Position numbers and translations under genes: made by a program. The notes beneath the pieces are model-generated. The model saw only the letters and a program-made list of their open reading frames with translations, was not told the origin of the DNA and made no database searches. A stretch of DNA of 64,000 nt. It comes from a virus. This document shows positions 1 to 9,666 of this stretch, in pieces (positions within the stretch are counted from its first letter, which is position 1; the number at the start of each line of letters is the position of its first letter). Location of the stretch: positions 1 through 64,000 of IMG/VR virus record IMGVR_UViG_3300007775_000001. One strand, given 5' to 3'.

Positions 1-66
1 GCCGTGAACAACGATCCGATCACGGGAATCCCACTGACCCCTTGTGGTGGGGTTGTGACTCAGTAA
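1..66 (+). CDS. C-terminal end of a truncated gene
   Basis: Frame 1 is open from the first base and stops at TAA 64-66, giving the last 21 residues of a protein whose start lies left of the window. It ends in PCGGVVTQ. The next gene starts 3 bases later, so the two are probably in one structural operon just before the baseplate genes. The function cannot be told from this fragment. Confidence 0.7.
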   Translation, partial: AVNNDPITGIPLTPCGGVVTQ

Positions 67-69
67 CAT

Positions 70-621
70 ATGGCTCTGTCGATCACTACCTATGCGGCAC
101 TCATCAAATCCAACATCCAGTCAGCACTTGGATCGTCTGGAGGAGGGAGCCTGGATGCGTTCTGCACAGCGGTTGCTACCGGTGTTGTTAACATAGCGAC
201 GGGTCTCACCGGTCAAATCGCTGCTCCAGCGGGAACGGGTACAAGCACAGGAACGGGGATCACATTTTCTGGTTCAGGGGTTGCAAGTGGAATTATTGCG
301 GCGAAGCCTGGGTCATGGCCGGGTGGTTCACAATTGTCTCCGATTGCGACCGCTATTGGGAACGCAACGGCAACGCATTTCGGAAGTGCTGCTCTTGCGT
401 CTGACGCAAATGGCACGGCTGCATTTGCATCGTTCCTTGGTGCAATTTCGTCCATGGCGTCAGCGATTCAGGCAGCGGCTTCATTTTCAGGTGGGGAATG
501 GGCAAACTTCTGTACGGCACTGGCGACGGGAATTTGCAATGAGATTGGAAACAACGGGGCTGGCACATTGAGCGGCGCGGCGCTTCCTGGAGCGGGTAGC
601 GGTGTTGTAACCATAGCGTAG
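70..621 (+). CDS. Small Ala/Gly/Ser-rich putative virion protein
   Basis: A 183-residue protein rich in Ala, Gly, Ser and Thr. It holds an internal duplication: a segment with FCTAVATGVVNIATG near residues 30-45 returns as FCTALATGICNEIGN near residues 150-165. Length, low-complexity composition and position directly before the baseplate hub gene suggest a small tail or baseplate component. No family is recognised. The 7-base gap to the next gene indicates co-transcription with the tail module. Confidence 0.7.
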   Translation: MALSITTYAALIKSNIQSALGSSGGGSLDAFCTAVATGVVNIATGLTGQIAAPAGTGTSTGTGITFSGSGVASGIIAAKPGSWPGGSQLSPIATAIGNATATHFGSAALASDANGTAAFASFLGAISSMASAIQAAASFSGGEWANFCTALATGICNEIGNNGAGTLSGAALPGAGSGVVTIA

Positions 622-628
622 GAAGAAA

Positions 629-2506
629 ATGGCCGGGATCGGTGATCTTGTCAATCAGGTGATCAGTACAGTCGCTACCAAGCTTGGTCTTTCTGGCACG
701 CCTGGAGCGGCTTATCCTCCCGAATTCACGCGGGTTACAAACACTCCTAAGTATAATCAGGGTGAATGGAAAGACAACCCTGGATACGGATTCAGGGTTG
801 TTCGTGTGAAGGATGATGGAAGTGGTGTACCTGTTGATGGATGGCGTCCGTTCATTCTCCAGGTTAATCCTCAGTCTCTTGATCAAGACGAGATTTTTGC
901 GATCAATGTGACACCCACTTTCAGAGGTGTGATCGTTGAGCATCAGGGCTCTGTGCTCAAGGACATCTCTATTCAGGGTACGACTGGTATCTCTCCTGGT
1001 CGTACAACCGGTGGTGCATTCTCGAAGACAGGGAAGCCGGTGCTTGGAATGGGTCGATCTGGATACGAGGAATTCAATGAGCTTCGGTCGTACTTCAGGG
1101 CGTACGTGGAAGCTAAGCGTATTGATGACCGGGTGAATGGTGAACTTCGTCTTGTGTTCGACAACAACAAGGACTATGAGTCCCTATACGTTGAACCTCA
1201 AAAATTCTCCATGCACCGTGCCAAGGGCTTTCTGTACAACTACAATATCGTCCTGAAGGCTATCGGTGTTGCGCACATCAATGCGACAGCCGAAGAGCCA
1301 AATGTTCTCAACAGGCTGTCGGAAACGCTTTCGGATGTGAATGATTTGCTTGCTACAGCTAATGCCTACATCAATGCTGGTGTTGGCATTTTGAATCAGG
1401 TCGAGCGTGGTTTCACAGACCTGATTCTTGGGCCGATCCGTGCTTTGACCAATATCGTGAACTCGCTCAATACAGCGGTGAACACGGTTTCAAACTTCGG
1501 TTCTGGGATCAAGAGTAGTGTCAACAGTGCTGGGACGCTCGCAACGCGCAAGGCGCGGAACCTGTCAGACTTTGGGGTGACCAGAACATCGTTGGAGACA
1601 CTGAAGGCCGATGTGGATCGTGTCCGCGACAACATGATCGAGTCTGTTGGAATCGATTTGACCTCTTACAACGAGGCCACTGGTCGTGTGACAACATCTC
1701 CGGGTGTGACGAGAGATGCAACATACCTAGAGCATAAAACTATTCATGGCATGATGCTTGTGAGCAAGTCCATTTCACTTTTGCTTGCGCAGAACAAGGC
1801 GTTCGTTGATGATGTCAGCGATGAGATCAATGACGTGGTGGACAAGTATGGTGGAACTATTGCTATTGCTACTCCGCGATCTGCGAAAGTATCTGTTGTC
1901 ATGGGTGGGGATACCATCCAGACCATTGCGGCGCGCGAGCTAGGAGACCCAGACAGGTTCAGAGAACTTATTTTGCTGAACAAGCTTCAGCCGCCATACA
2001 TTGATGATACTTCTGCTGAAGGGGTGTTGATTCCTGGTGACTCGATTCTCATTCCGCGTTTCACTTCAGCGTTGGATATGGGGGCTCGTGAGAGCAAGTT
2101 GTATCCAATCTCTGAGGCTCTGAGTGTCCAGGAAAGAGCTTTCGGAATTGATCTGAGGCTTGATGGCAAGAACGACATCGTTCTGACCAATAGGGGTGAC
2201 TACGATCTGATTGGCGGAATCCTGAATTTCACCCAGGCGTTGTTGATCAAGCTGAGCTTGGAGCCTGGGTCTCTGAAGAGACATCTGGCAATCGGTACGG
2301 GGCTTCAACCTGGGAACAAGATCACGAGCAGGAAGTTGGGAGAGATCAGGAATCAGGTGTACAACTCTCTCTTGGCGGATACAAGAACTCAGTCTGTGCC
2401 AAGTGTGATCATTAGTGTGGACAATTCGAAGGTTGAGATCGTAGTAGCGGTGAAGCCGAAGAGCTTGAATCAGGTCATTCCGCTTCCGATCACGCTTCCA
2501 AACTAG
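629..2506 (+). CDS. Baseplate protein with LysM and gp25-like regions
   Basis: A 625-residue protein. Residues about 420-475 form a LysM-like domain (GGDTIQTIAARELGDPDRF, then IPGDSILIP), the module that myophage baseplate hub proteins use to contact peptidoglycan or neighbouring hub parts. Residues about 515-620 (LTNRGDYDLIGGILNFTQAL and an NQV..SLLAD segment) resemble the gp25/gpW-like wedge fold. The N-terminal half is typical of a tail-tube or hub protein without clear motifs. The order hub/gp25-like then J-like wedge is the standard contractile-tail arrangement. Fusion of LysM and a gp25-like end in one chain is my reading, not verified. Confidence 0.75.
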   Translation: MAGIGDLVNQVISTVATKLGLSGTPGAAYPPEFTRVTNTPKYNQGEWKDNPGYGFRVVRVKDDGSGVPVDGWRPFILQVNPQSLDQDEIFAINVTPTFRGVIVEHQGSVLKDISIQGTTGISPGRTTGGAFSKTGKPVLGMGRSGYEEFNELRSYFRAYVEAKRIDDRVNGELRLVFDNNKDYESLYVEPQKFSMHRAKGFLYNYNIVLKAIGVAHINATAEEPNVLNRLSETLSDVNDLLATANAYINAGVGILNQVERGFTDLILGPIRALTNIVNSLNTAVNTVSNFGSGIKSSVNSAGTLATRKARNLSDFGVTRTSLETLKADVDRVRDNMIESVGIDLTSYNEATGRVTTSPGVTRDATYLEHKTIHGMMLVSKSISLLLAQNKAFVDDVSDEINDVVDKYGGTIAIATPRSAKVSVVMGGDTIQTIAARELGDPDRFRELILLNKLQPPYIDDTSAEGVLIPGDSILIPRFTSALDMGARESKLYPISEALSVQERAFGIDLRLDGKNDIVLTNRGDYDLIGGILNFTQALLIKLSLEPGSLKRHLAIGTGLQPGNKITSRKLGEIRNQVYNSLLADTRTQSVPSVIISVDNSKVEIVVAVKPKSLNQVIPLPITLPN

Positions 2507-2515
2507 GGGCAGAAA

Positions 2516-5500
2516 GTGGCCGAATTCACTCCGAAGACGTTCCCTCAGATTCTTGGGGATATGATTGCGACCGTGGTGGCTAACTCTCCACTCACGGATG
2601 CGAGTGTGGGTTCTGTGGTTAGAACCATGCTTGAGGCTGCGGCTCAGGAAGATGATGAGCAATACTTTCAGATGCTCAACATCCTGCGTAGCTTCTCGCT
2701 GGATACGACAACAGGATTAGACCTTGACGCGCGGGGTGAGGAGTTCGGTATCACGAGACAGCAGTCCCAACAGGCTACCACTGTCGTAACGTTGGGAGAC
2801 TCTTCTTTCTCGAAAGTGCAGACGGGTGTGTTCTCTGGCGCTGTTGGGCCGCTCTCTGGTGAGACCGCTGTCAAGGCGGATAGTTCGACAGGATTCCCGG
2901 TAAGTGGAAGCATCATCATTGGTCGTGGCACTCCGAATTCTGAAACGGTCGGATACTCTTCGATCACGGCTGGTCTTGGTTTTGTGACCTTCAACCTGTC
3001 TGCTGGCTTGTCTTTTGATCATGGGACGGACGAGAGCATCATCTTGTCTCAGGGAGGCAATCGGGTATTCACGGCTGGTCTTGTTGTGGCTGTTCCTGCT
3101 TCGGACTTGAGCGAAAAGATTGACTTTTCGCTCGATTCGACTGTGACTCTTCTTGATGGCGAGGTGTCTCTGACGGGTGTTGCTGTTACAGCGGTTGTTG
3201 GGGGGTCTGGTGTCAATGTCTCGATTGGTGCGATTAGCACTTTCGATTCACCTCCGTTCTCAACTGCGACGGTTACCAATCCCAACCGTGTAACAAACGG
3301 TAGAGACCTGGAGGGTGATCAGGAGTATCGCGACAGAATCAAAGATAGGATTCAGTCTCTATCTCGTGGAACGGGTTTGTCCATCATCTCAGGTGTGGCA
3401 GGTCTGGTTTCTTCGGAAGAGAACAAGCGTGTTGTGTCGGCTTCTATCGTTGAGCCAACCACTGTGCCTGACATTGTCAAGTTGTACATCGATGATGGCA
3501 CGGGATTCATCCCTTCGAGTTCCGGTGTTGGATTTGAGGAGGTTGTTGCGGTTGCAACGGGTGGAGAACAGTTCCTTGGAATAGACAACGTTCCGGTGAT
3601 GAAGGCTTCCTTGTTGTCAACGCTTTCTGAACCATTCGATTTCTCATCTGGTGGCGAAACGCTGACGGTGGACGTTGGGAACGATACCGAGACGGTGACG
3701 TTTGCAACGAGTGATTTTGTCGATCCTGCGAATGCCACTGCGGTTGAAGTTCAGGTCAAGTTCAACAAGGCTTCTTTGTTTGAAGCTCGTGTTGCATCCA
3801 ATGGCACGGTACGCATCTTCGCGAGACGGAACAAGGAAGATGACATCATCGTAACTGGCGGAACAGCGAATGCGATTCTTGGGTTCCCTCAGAGTTCGAG
3901 GCGGTACACAACACATCTTTACAAGTCGAATCGGAATGCTATTTCTTTGCTCAGTAAAGATGGTGCAACCGCTCGAATCGAATCTGGTAACGCTGAGACC
4001 TTCGATCTTTCTGGGACAACGTTCAATCTGTGCGTTGTGATCGATGGGAAGACTGACACGCCGATTCAGATTCCCTTGTTCACATCGGACTTTGTCGATC
4101 CTGCGAATGCCACTGCTGAAGAGGTTGTGGCAGCGATTGGTGCGCGTGCTCCTGGTCTCTCCAGTGAAGCTTCTTTGGTTGGGACACGGGTTAAGCTGTT
4201 CTCGCGGTTGCTTCTCAGTGTGGATTCGAAGATTCAGGTTGTGGAGAACTTCGATCAGGTCTTCAACGAGGAGAGCAGTGTTGACACAGACCGTACAACA
4301 GAACTGAGTGCTCTTGCCGGGACAGCGAATCTGTTTGCGGTTAATAGCGATTACGTTCATGTGGGTCACGATACGGTCAAGTTCAATTCGGTCTATGTCC
4401 AGATGAGCACTCCTTCATCTGATGACATTGGGTTGCTTGTCGAGTATTGGAATGGGAGCACTTGGGTTCCTGTCGGTGTTTTTGACGGGACTGCTGGATT
4501 CACCCAGAATGGGATCATCACGATTCCGCCACTGTTTGATTGGATGAAGACCGCTGGCCCCGGAACGTCTGCTTACTGGCTTAGGCTTCAGAGAACGACG
4601 GTGACGGTGACCACACCTCCTGTCGCACAATTGGTCAGGGTGTGTTCTGCGAACGCTGTATTGGCGTTTCCTTCGGGTGTTCAGTCCGGGGCCGATGCCG
4701 ACTATACGGTGAACCGTTTTGTGGGCCAGATAGAGCTTCTGACATCCCTCGTGGCTGGTGAAAAACTTGTTCTTGGATCGGATGACACACGGGCCTTTGT
4801 CACAACTGTCAACTCTGATACCTACAACTTCACAGGTGGTGGACAGGGATTGAACGTCACAATTGATGGGGTTGCTCAGAGCTACACCTTCCTTGTGGGG
4901 GATTTTGTTGATCCTGCGAATGGTACAGCCGCCGAAGTGGCAGCCGCTTTGAACGCTGGCTTGACAGGTGTATCAGCCGAAGTGGTTGATACTAACTATG
5001 TCAAGCTGACCATCAAGAGTCACGATTCGACAGGAACAATCATCGTAACTGGCGGAACAGCGAATGTGATTCTTGGGTTCCCAACGACTCAGGTGATTTC
5101 TCTCCAATCGCACTACGCTTTTGCTGAGTCTGGTTCTGCGGAAAACTACAGCTTCACAGTTGGCGATCTGGTCATTGTTGTGATCGATGGTGAAGATGTT
5201 GATCTGTTCTCAGTGCCATGTACACATGCAAGCGTATTGACCGGGGCGACAGATACGACGCATGTGATAGATTCCAATTTGTCATCGTATTTCCCGAATG
5301 CGACAGACCTTGTTGGTTTCGAATTGGAGATGACAAGTGGTGCTCAGAGTGGTGAGAGAAAGACGATCACTGCCTACGATCCTGGCACCGGAACAGTGAC
5401 GTTGAACGCTGCGTTGACTGGAACTCCGTTGGCGGCAGACACCTATGAAATCTTGCCTGTCACGGCAGAAGACGTGGTCTTCTTCTGGAACAACAAGAAA

Positions 5501-6052
5501 ATCACTTCGCTCAGCAATGCAGCAACAATCGAAGTGTCTGACGGTGGCCGAAGAGTCCAGATTGTAACTTTGACCATCGCTGCTTCTGGATCGGTACAGG
5601 TGACCGGTGGTGCAGGAAACGCGACACTTAATTTCTCTACCAGTAAGTTTGTTGGGGTAGATGGCTATCAGTTTCTCACTGGCCTTGCTCAGATCGCTCA
5701 GTGGGTCGTTGACGGGCGTCCTGACGATCAGGAGACATATCCCGGACTCCGCGCAGTTGGCAATCAGGTCGAGGTGCTTGAGCCAGCGTTGAGGAAGATC
5801 ACGATTGAGATCGATGTGACCACTCAGCCAAGCGTTTCTCTGACTTCTGTGATCAACGATGTGAAGTCGGCTGTTTCGGCATACATCAACGGTTTGGGGG
5901 TTGGCGAAGACGTGATTCTGTCCGATATAGTTGTAGCGGTGAAAGGTGTTGCCGGGGTGTTTGATGCGGTGATGCTTACACCGGTTGTGAATACTCCGGT
6001 TTCCGATAACGAGCTTGCGCGGATCAGCGAAGCGGATATTGCTGTCGTGTAG
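2516..6052 (+). CDS. Baseplate wedge J-like protein, enlarged with internal repeats
   Basis: GTG start at 2516, 1178 residues. The N-terminus (NSPLTDASVGSVVRTMLEA, then a DLDARGEEFGI segment) is the hallmark of Baseplate_J/gp6-like wedge proteins; RDRIKDRIQSLSRGT near residue 272 and the C-terminal 90 residues (ITIEIDVT, then SDIVVAVKGVAGV) also belong to that fold. Between them lies a long insertion with at least three copies of a module marked by DFVDPAN[AG]TA and IIVTGGTAN. Two module copies are nearly identical in DNA (3845-3888 and 5039-5082, one mismatch in 44), so the expansion is recent. Usual J proteins are 300-500 residues, making this an unusually large wedge. Confidence 0.88.
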   Translation: MAEFTPKTFPQILGDMIATVVANSPLTDASVGSVVRTMLEAAAQEDDEQYFQMLNILRSFSLDTTTGLDLDARGEEFGITRQQSQQATTVVTLGDSSFSKVQTGVFSGAVGPLSGETAVKADSSTGFPVSGSIIIGRGTPNSETVGYSSITAGLGFVTFNLSAGLSFDHGTDESIILSQGGNRVFTAGLVVAVPASDLSEKIDFSLDSTVTLLDGEVSLTGVAVTAVVGGSGVNVSIGAISTFDSPPFSTATVTNPNRVTNGRDLEGDQEYRDRIKDRIQSLSRGTGLSIISGVAGLVSSEENKRVVSASIVEPTTVPDIVKLYIDDGTGFIPSSSGVGFEEVVAVATGGEQFLGIDNVPVMKASLLSTLSEPFDFSSGGETLTVDVGNDTETVTFATSDFVDPANATAVEVQVKFNKASLFEARVASNGTVRIFARRNKEDDIIVTGGTANAILGFPQSSRRYTTHLYKSNRNAISLLSKDGATARIESGNAETFDLSGTTFNLCVVIDGKTDTPIQIPLFTSDFVDPANATAEEVVAAIGARAPGLSSEASLVGTRVKLFSRLLLSVDSKIQVVENFDQVFNEESSVDTDRTTELSALAGTANLFAVNSDYVHVGHDTVKFNSVYVQMSTPSSDDIGLLVEYWNGSTWVPVGVFDGTAGFTQNGIITIPPLFDWMKTAGPGTSAYWLRLQRTTVTVTTPPVAQLVRVCSANAVLAFPSGVQSGADADYTVNRFVGQIELLTSLVAGEKLVLGSDDTRAFVTTVNSDTYNFTGGGQGLNVTIDGVAQSYTFLVGDFVDPANGTAAEVAAALNAGLTGVSAEVVDTNYVKLTIKSHDSTGTIIVTGGTANVILGFPTTQVISLQSHYAFAESGSAENYSFTVGDLVIVVIDGEDVDLFSVPCTHASVLTGATDTTHVIDSNLSSYFPNATDLVGFELEMTSGAQSGERKTITAYDPGTGTVTLNAALTGTPLAADTYEILPVTAEDVVFFWNNKKITSLSNAATIEVSDGGRRVQIVTLTIAASGSVQVTGGAGNATLNFSTSKFVGVDGYQFLTGLAQIAQWVVDGRPDDQETYPGLRAVGNQVEVLEPALRKITIEIDVTTQPSVSLTSVINDVKSAVSAYINGLGVGEDVILSDIVVAVKGVAGVFDAVMLTPVVNTPVSDNELARISEADIAVV
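3845..5082 (+). repeat. Near-identical repeats within the J-like gene
   Basis: The 44-base segments 3845-3888 and 5039-5082 differ at one base and encode II.VTGGTAN-type motifs. A second motif, TTTGTCGATCCTGCGAATG, appears near 3716 and 4090, with a variant near 4903. They mark duplication of an about 90-130-residue module. Confidence 0.85.
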
Positions 6053-6053
6053 A

Positions 6054-6069
6054 GTTTCTACGTAGAAAC
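6054..6069. repeat. Dispersed palindrome copy 1
   Basis: Perfect 16-bp palindrome GTTTCTACGTAGAAAC, extended by one pair to 18 bp (6053-6070). It fills the junction between the J-like gene (stop 6050-6052) and the next gene (ATG 6075). No Shine-Dalgarno sequence lies between it and the ATG. It is one of seven copies in the window. Confidence 0.95.
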
Positions 6070-6074
6070 TGCTC

Positions 6075-7190
6075 ATGGTCACAAAGTTTAACAAAATGGT
6101 TCGGTATGTCCCCGGTATGTACAATCCGGGGAGCAATACTAACATCAAGGCTCTCCTGTCGGCTTGGGGTGGGTCTGATGATGCTGTTGTGACCCAGATC
6201 AAGGCTGCCAAGGATCAACTCTTTGTGACCAAGGCTAGCGGTGAATTCCTTGATCTGCTGGGAAGCAATGTCGGTGTTCTCAGAACGTCTGGGCTTGCGG
6301 TAAGCGATGATATCTATCGTCAGTTGATTCCACTGCTCAGCTTCTATCCGAAGCAGATCGCTCCAACGATCTACAAGCTGTTGGAGGTCTTCTTTGGAGA
6401 GGGCAATCCTGACATCGGCGTGTGGCAGACCAATACCAACGAGATCGTTGTGATCACGCCTGATGCGATTCTCTTCACGGCTGGGAGAGGTCTGAAGGGA
6501 GCGTTTTTTCTTCGCAGCTTTGGGGCCACTGTAGATTCGGTTAGTGTTCCTGGCAACACGGTGACGATTACGTTTGATGATCCGGATCAGACCGTAGCAG
6601 TCAATCAGTTGGCGGGTGCCAAGGTAGGAAACTACGGATACGAGTTGGTCATCGCGAGCAATACGGCTGGAAATAGTCCTGTGTTGACTCTGGCGGCTGG
6701 AGAAGATATATTCAGATTCACAGCCATGGAGAGCGTGAATCTGACTCTGCCTGGGTATGAGGGGCACTATCTTCATGACCCGGATGCAGCGTGGCAGATT
6801 ACAGGACAGAGAGGAATTCTTGGAGAGATCATTAACGCGACCGACATGAAGAATGCGTTGTTGATGAATGATACTTCTGGGATTCCCGACACAACAGGTA
6901 GTCTAGTGTTCGATTTTGGAGGGCAGCTTGAAGAAGTTCCAGTCCCCTATTTGGGGAGACCAAACAATTCGGTTCTGCTTATTGACCCGACCTACATTTT
7001 CACCAAGGATCATGCGATTGGGGCCGTGGTGAATTATGTCAATGAGCCTGCGATTGTTCCTGAGACGGATGGTGATGACTACGCGATTTATCTTGCTGGT
7101 ACGAGGTCATCCATCGAGATTGCGCAAGGTTTGATTAGACAGATTGTTGCAGCCGGTGTGGTAGTCCGGTTCATTGAGATTCCGGTTTAG
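6075..7190 (+). CDS. Baseplate/tail protein downstream of the J-like wedge
   Basis: 371 residues. By position (immediately after the J-like wedge and before the fibre gene) it should be the gpI-like or gp53-like component linking baseplate to fibre. The N-terminus (YVPGMYNPGSNTNIKALL, then FLDLLGSNVGVLR) fits tail proteins that open with a helical segment measuring distance to the wedge; no motif is diagnostic. The start ATG lies 5 bases after a dispersed palindrome with no visible ribosome-binding site, suggesting coupling to the upstream gene or an unusual initiation. Confidence 0.7.
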   Translation: MVTKFNKMVRYVPGMYNPGSNTNIKALLSAWGGSDDAVVTQIKAAKDQLFVTKASGEFLDLLGSNVGVLRTSGLAVSDDIYRQLIPLLSFYPKQIAPTIYKLLEVFFGEGNPDIGVWQTNTNEIVVITPDAILFTAGRGLKGAFFLRSFGATVDSVSVPGNTVTITFDDPDQTVAVNQLAGAKVGNYGYELVIASNTAGNSPVLTLAAGEDIFRFTAMESVNLTLPGYEGHYLHDPDAAWQITGQRGILGEIINATDMKNALLMNDTSGIPDTTGSLVFDFGGQLEEVPVPYLGRPNNSVLLIDPTYIFTKDHAIGAVVNYVNEPAIVPETDGDDYAIYLAGTRSSIEIAQGLIRQIVAAGVVVRFIEIPV

Positions 7191-7199
7191 GGGCACATC

Positions 7200-8801
7200 A
7201 TGCAGAGAAAGCAGCGTTTCGTTGCAGATCAGAGATGGGATTTGTCTCAATATGACTCTATGATGGGTTTCATAGAGGAATCTTTCAGGTCTTTGAATCA
7301 GTATTTTGTTTCTTCTGATTCAAAGGTTCTTGCTGGATGGGAAATTGAGACTATTTCTGGATTGAACATTCGTGTGAAAAAAGATCAGGTTTCTGTATTG
7401 GTTCTTTCTGATCGGTCTGGTCATGAGGAATTTCATTGGAGATTGGCGACAGAGAGTGATTTGTTTTTGTCTCTTGGAAACAATGATGTGCATTATGTTG
7501 AAGTTCAGTTTGTAGAATCAACTGAAGATTCTTCTACTGTTGCATTTTGGGACTCTCAGACTAATTCTGAATTTTCTCAGGCATCTGATCAAACTGTTGT
7601 TCAGATGCCTGTTCTTGTATCCAATACATCTGGATTTACCGGTGATCCTGATAAAGTTCCTCTTGCGGTAGTAACAACTTCTGGTGGTGTTGTCACGGGA
7701 ATAGTTGATTCAAGACCGTTGATATTTGCGTTGGATTCAGATTTTGATTTTGGTATTCCTCGTAGCGATAGAGCGATCAAAACTGTCAAGAATATGTTTG
7801 ATGCTCTTGCTACGTCTTTGAAAGAATTGAAGAATACAACAAATTGGTATGACGACGGAGGTTCTTTCCAAATAACGTCTGAGAAGGGCGCGGCTAACGG
7901 CTACGCGAGTCTGGACGGCAGCGGGGATGTTCCTGATGCGCAGATTCCGGTCGGTATCCAGCGCAAGAGCGAGCGCGACATCATCAATGGGTATCCCACG
8001 CTGATTGACAATGGTGGTTCACCGGCAATTGCGGCGTCGCAACTCTCGCTGGCGGAACTACTTAGCCGAAAGGACGCGGCCAGCGGTTATGCGGGGTTGG
8101 ATTCGTTGTCTCGCCTTGTCCGCTCGGCCTTCACCATTGGGCCGTTCTCTCTGCCGGACAGTGCTTCGCCCGCTGCGGATTTGGTGGCCGCAGGCGTACC
8201 GGATGACTGCTATTACATTGCGATTGTCGCTGACAAATTGGGGTATCCGGAGGCGGTCTACGGCACAGGCGGAATCCGATCATACGGCATGGTGACAGGC
8301 CGATATGCCACGAGCAATGCCTATTCCTATTGTTATCAAGAATTTCGCAGCGTTTCGGCATCCCTCGGAACCTACCGTCGATATTCTACCTCGGCTGGGG
8401 CCGCGTGGTCAGCTTGGGTTCAGACTTCTGACACCATCGACATCTCACGGATCGTCTACGGCGGCAACGCCAGCGCCACCACCAATCTCGCGAACGCAGG
8501 CGATTTGAATGCGGTTACGAAGTCCGGGTTCTACAAGGCTGACAATCCGTCGGTGACGGAAACCCCCGCAGCCGGGGGATGGGATATCATCCACGTCGAG
8601 CACGAGCCACTCAACGGCTACGGCTTCCAGATCGCCGTGCAGGTCGCAATGACGGATATCTGGATTCGGCAAAAGACGGCTGGCTCCTGGGGCTCCTGGG
8701 TATCATATGCCAAGGCGGCGGCAAACGGCATTGCGTCGCTGGACGGCTCATCCATATTGTTTCAGAGCACCTACGGGGCGCATTGTGGCAGGCGGCGGTA
8801 G
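7200..8801 (+). CDS. Tail fibre protein with pyocin-knob-like distal domains
   Basis: 533 residues. The N-terminal 215 residues are encoded in AT-richer DNA resembling the neighbours and probably attach to the baseplate. From about residue 225 (nt 7880) the DNA turns GC-rich and the protein carries ANGYA[SG]LD-type repeats followed by two segments resembling phage fibre or pyocin knob domains (GTYRRYSTSAGAAWSAW; GGWDIIHVEHE then GSWGSWVSYA). This mosaic, a conserved shaft base with a replaced receptor-binding end, is typical of host-range genes. The last residues (HCGRRR) look like an abrupt end after ASLDGS. Confidence 0.82.
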   Translation: MQRKQRFVADQRWDLSQYDSMMGFIEESFRSLNQYFVSSDSKVLAGWEIETISGLNIRVKKDQVSVLVLSDRSGHEEFHWRLATESDLFLSLGNNDVHYVEVQFVESTEDSSTVAFWDSQTNSEFSQASDQTVVQMPVLVSNTSGFTGDPDKVPLAVVTTSGGVVTGIVDSRPLIFALDSDFDFGIPRSDRAIKTVKNMFDALATSLKELKNTTNWYDDGGSFQITSEKGAANGYASLDGSGDVPDAQIPVGIQRKSERDIINGYPTLIDNGGSPAIAASQLSLAELLSRKDAASGYAGLDSLSRLVRSAFTIGPFSLPDSASPAADLVAAGVPDDCYYIAIVADKLGYPEAVYGTGGIRSYGMVTGRYATSNAYSYCYQEFRSVSASLGTYRRYSTSAGAAWSAWVQTSDTIDISRIVYGGNASATTNLANAGDLNAVTKSGFYKADNPSVTETPAAGGWDIIHVEHEPLNGYGFQIAVQVAMTDIWIRQKTAGSWGSWVSYAKAAANGIASLDGSSILFQSTYGAHCGRRR

Positions 8802-8802
8802 C

Positions 8803-9666
8803 ATGAATGCTAGCTTGATCGACGCCGGGACTTTCCCGCAGGCGAGAATCGGTGCCGGGGCCGTTGGGCAGTCGCAGCTAAAGACCGGCTTACAGCAGAG
8901 TACGTTGTTGATGACGCCGGGCACTACATCCATCACGGTCACGAGCGGGCCTTACGCGCTCAATGCGTTCTGGTCGGCGTCTGCTCCCGATTCACTGTGG
9001 CTGCGGCGCGTCGCCGGTATCACGGCGGGATACGCGTCGCAGGAGGGCGTTACCAACATTGACTCGTCTAACCACACCTATTACTTCCAGATTCGTTACA
9101 TCACGGCGAGTCCGCCCTACGACCTAGGGGACGGGGAAATCCCTGTGTTTGTATTCCTACTGCTGGACGCGAGCGGCAATGTGGTGGGGGTGGACGTGGC
9201 GCCAGACCCACCGTGGGCCAACAACGGCCCCACGCCGATCAGCCCGGCTCACCCACGCGTCAGGACTGCTGGTGACGGCAAGCGATATCTGCGTGTGCCG
9301 CTTGTACCGGCGCCGGGCTTGGGGGCGAGTGCCAGCGAGCGGGAAGCCTTCGCTGAATGTCTGTGCCAGCCATTTGATGACAATTCGGCATGGCAGGAAA
9401 TAGAGATTGATCAGAAGATCAAGAATCAGGACATGTCGCTGGTGCCGCACCCCTGGCAAGGAAACGATCTGGGCGCGCGCACGGTGGTGCTACTAGACCC
9501 GGTGAGTGCCATGGCTCATCGGATGGCGCGGCTGCACGATCTGCAAGAGCCCGACCAGCGGCCCAGAGACTTGCTGCTGGACGGTGCGCTGCGCGTGGAC
9601 AACACGTCGCTGCGGCGGGCTGGCCCGCCGGGTGTGCTTATCTGCGGGGCGACATGGGCGTCCTGA
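8803..9666 (+). CDS. Second tail fibre/receptor-binding protein
   Basis: 287 residues from ATG 8803, one base after the stop of the previous fibre gene; an in-frame earlier start at 8707 would overlap that gene and is less likely. GC-rich, like the distal end of the preceding gene, so both probably arrived together. Contains a beta-rich N-terminal segment (IDAGTFPQARIGAGAVGQSQ, a motif frequent where fibres pass from shaft to head) and no catalytic motif I recognise. Likely a fibre tip or adhesin. Confidence 0.68.
   Translation: MNASLIDAGTFPQARIGAGAVGQSQLKTGLQQSTLLMTPGTTSITVTSGPYALNAFWSASAPDSLWLRRVAGITAGYASQEGVTNIDSSNHTYYFQIRYITASPPYDLGDGEIPVFVFLLLDASGNVVGVDVAPDPPWANNGPTPISPAHPRVRTAGDGKRYLRVPLVPAPGLGASASEREAFAECLCQPFDDNSAWQEIEIDQKIKNQDMSLVPHPWQGNDLGARTVVLLDPVSAMAHRMARLHDLQEPDQRPRDLLLDGALRVDNTSLRRAGPPGVLICGATWAS

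Noticed and set aside
7200-9666. The two fibre genes as one gene broken by a frameshift.
   Set aside because: The second has its own ATG one base after the stop and an independent N-terminal fibre motif; no continuous domain appears cut.
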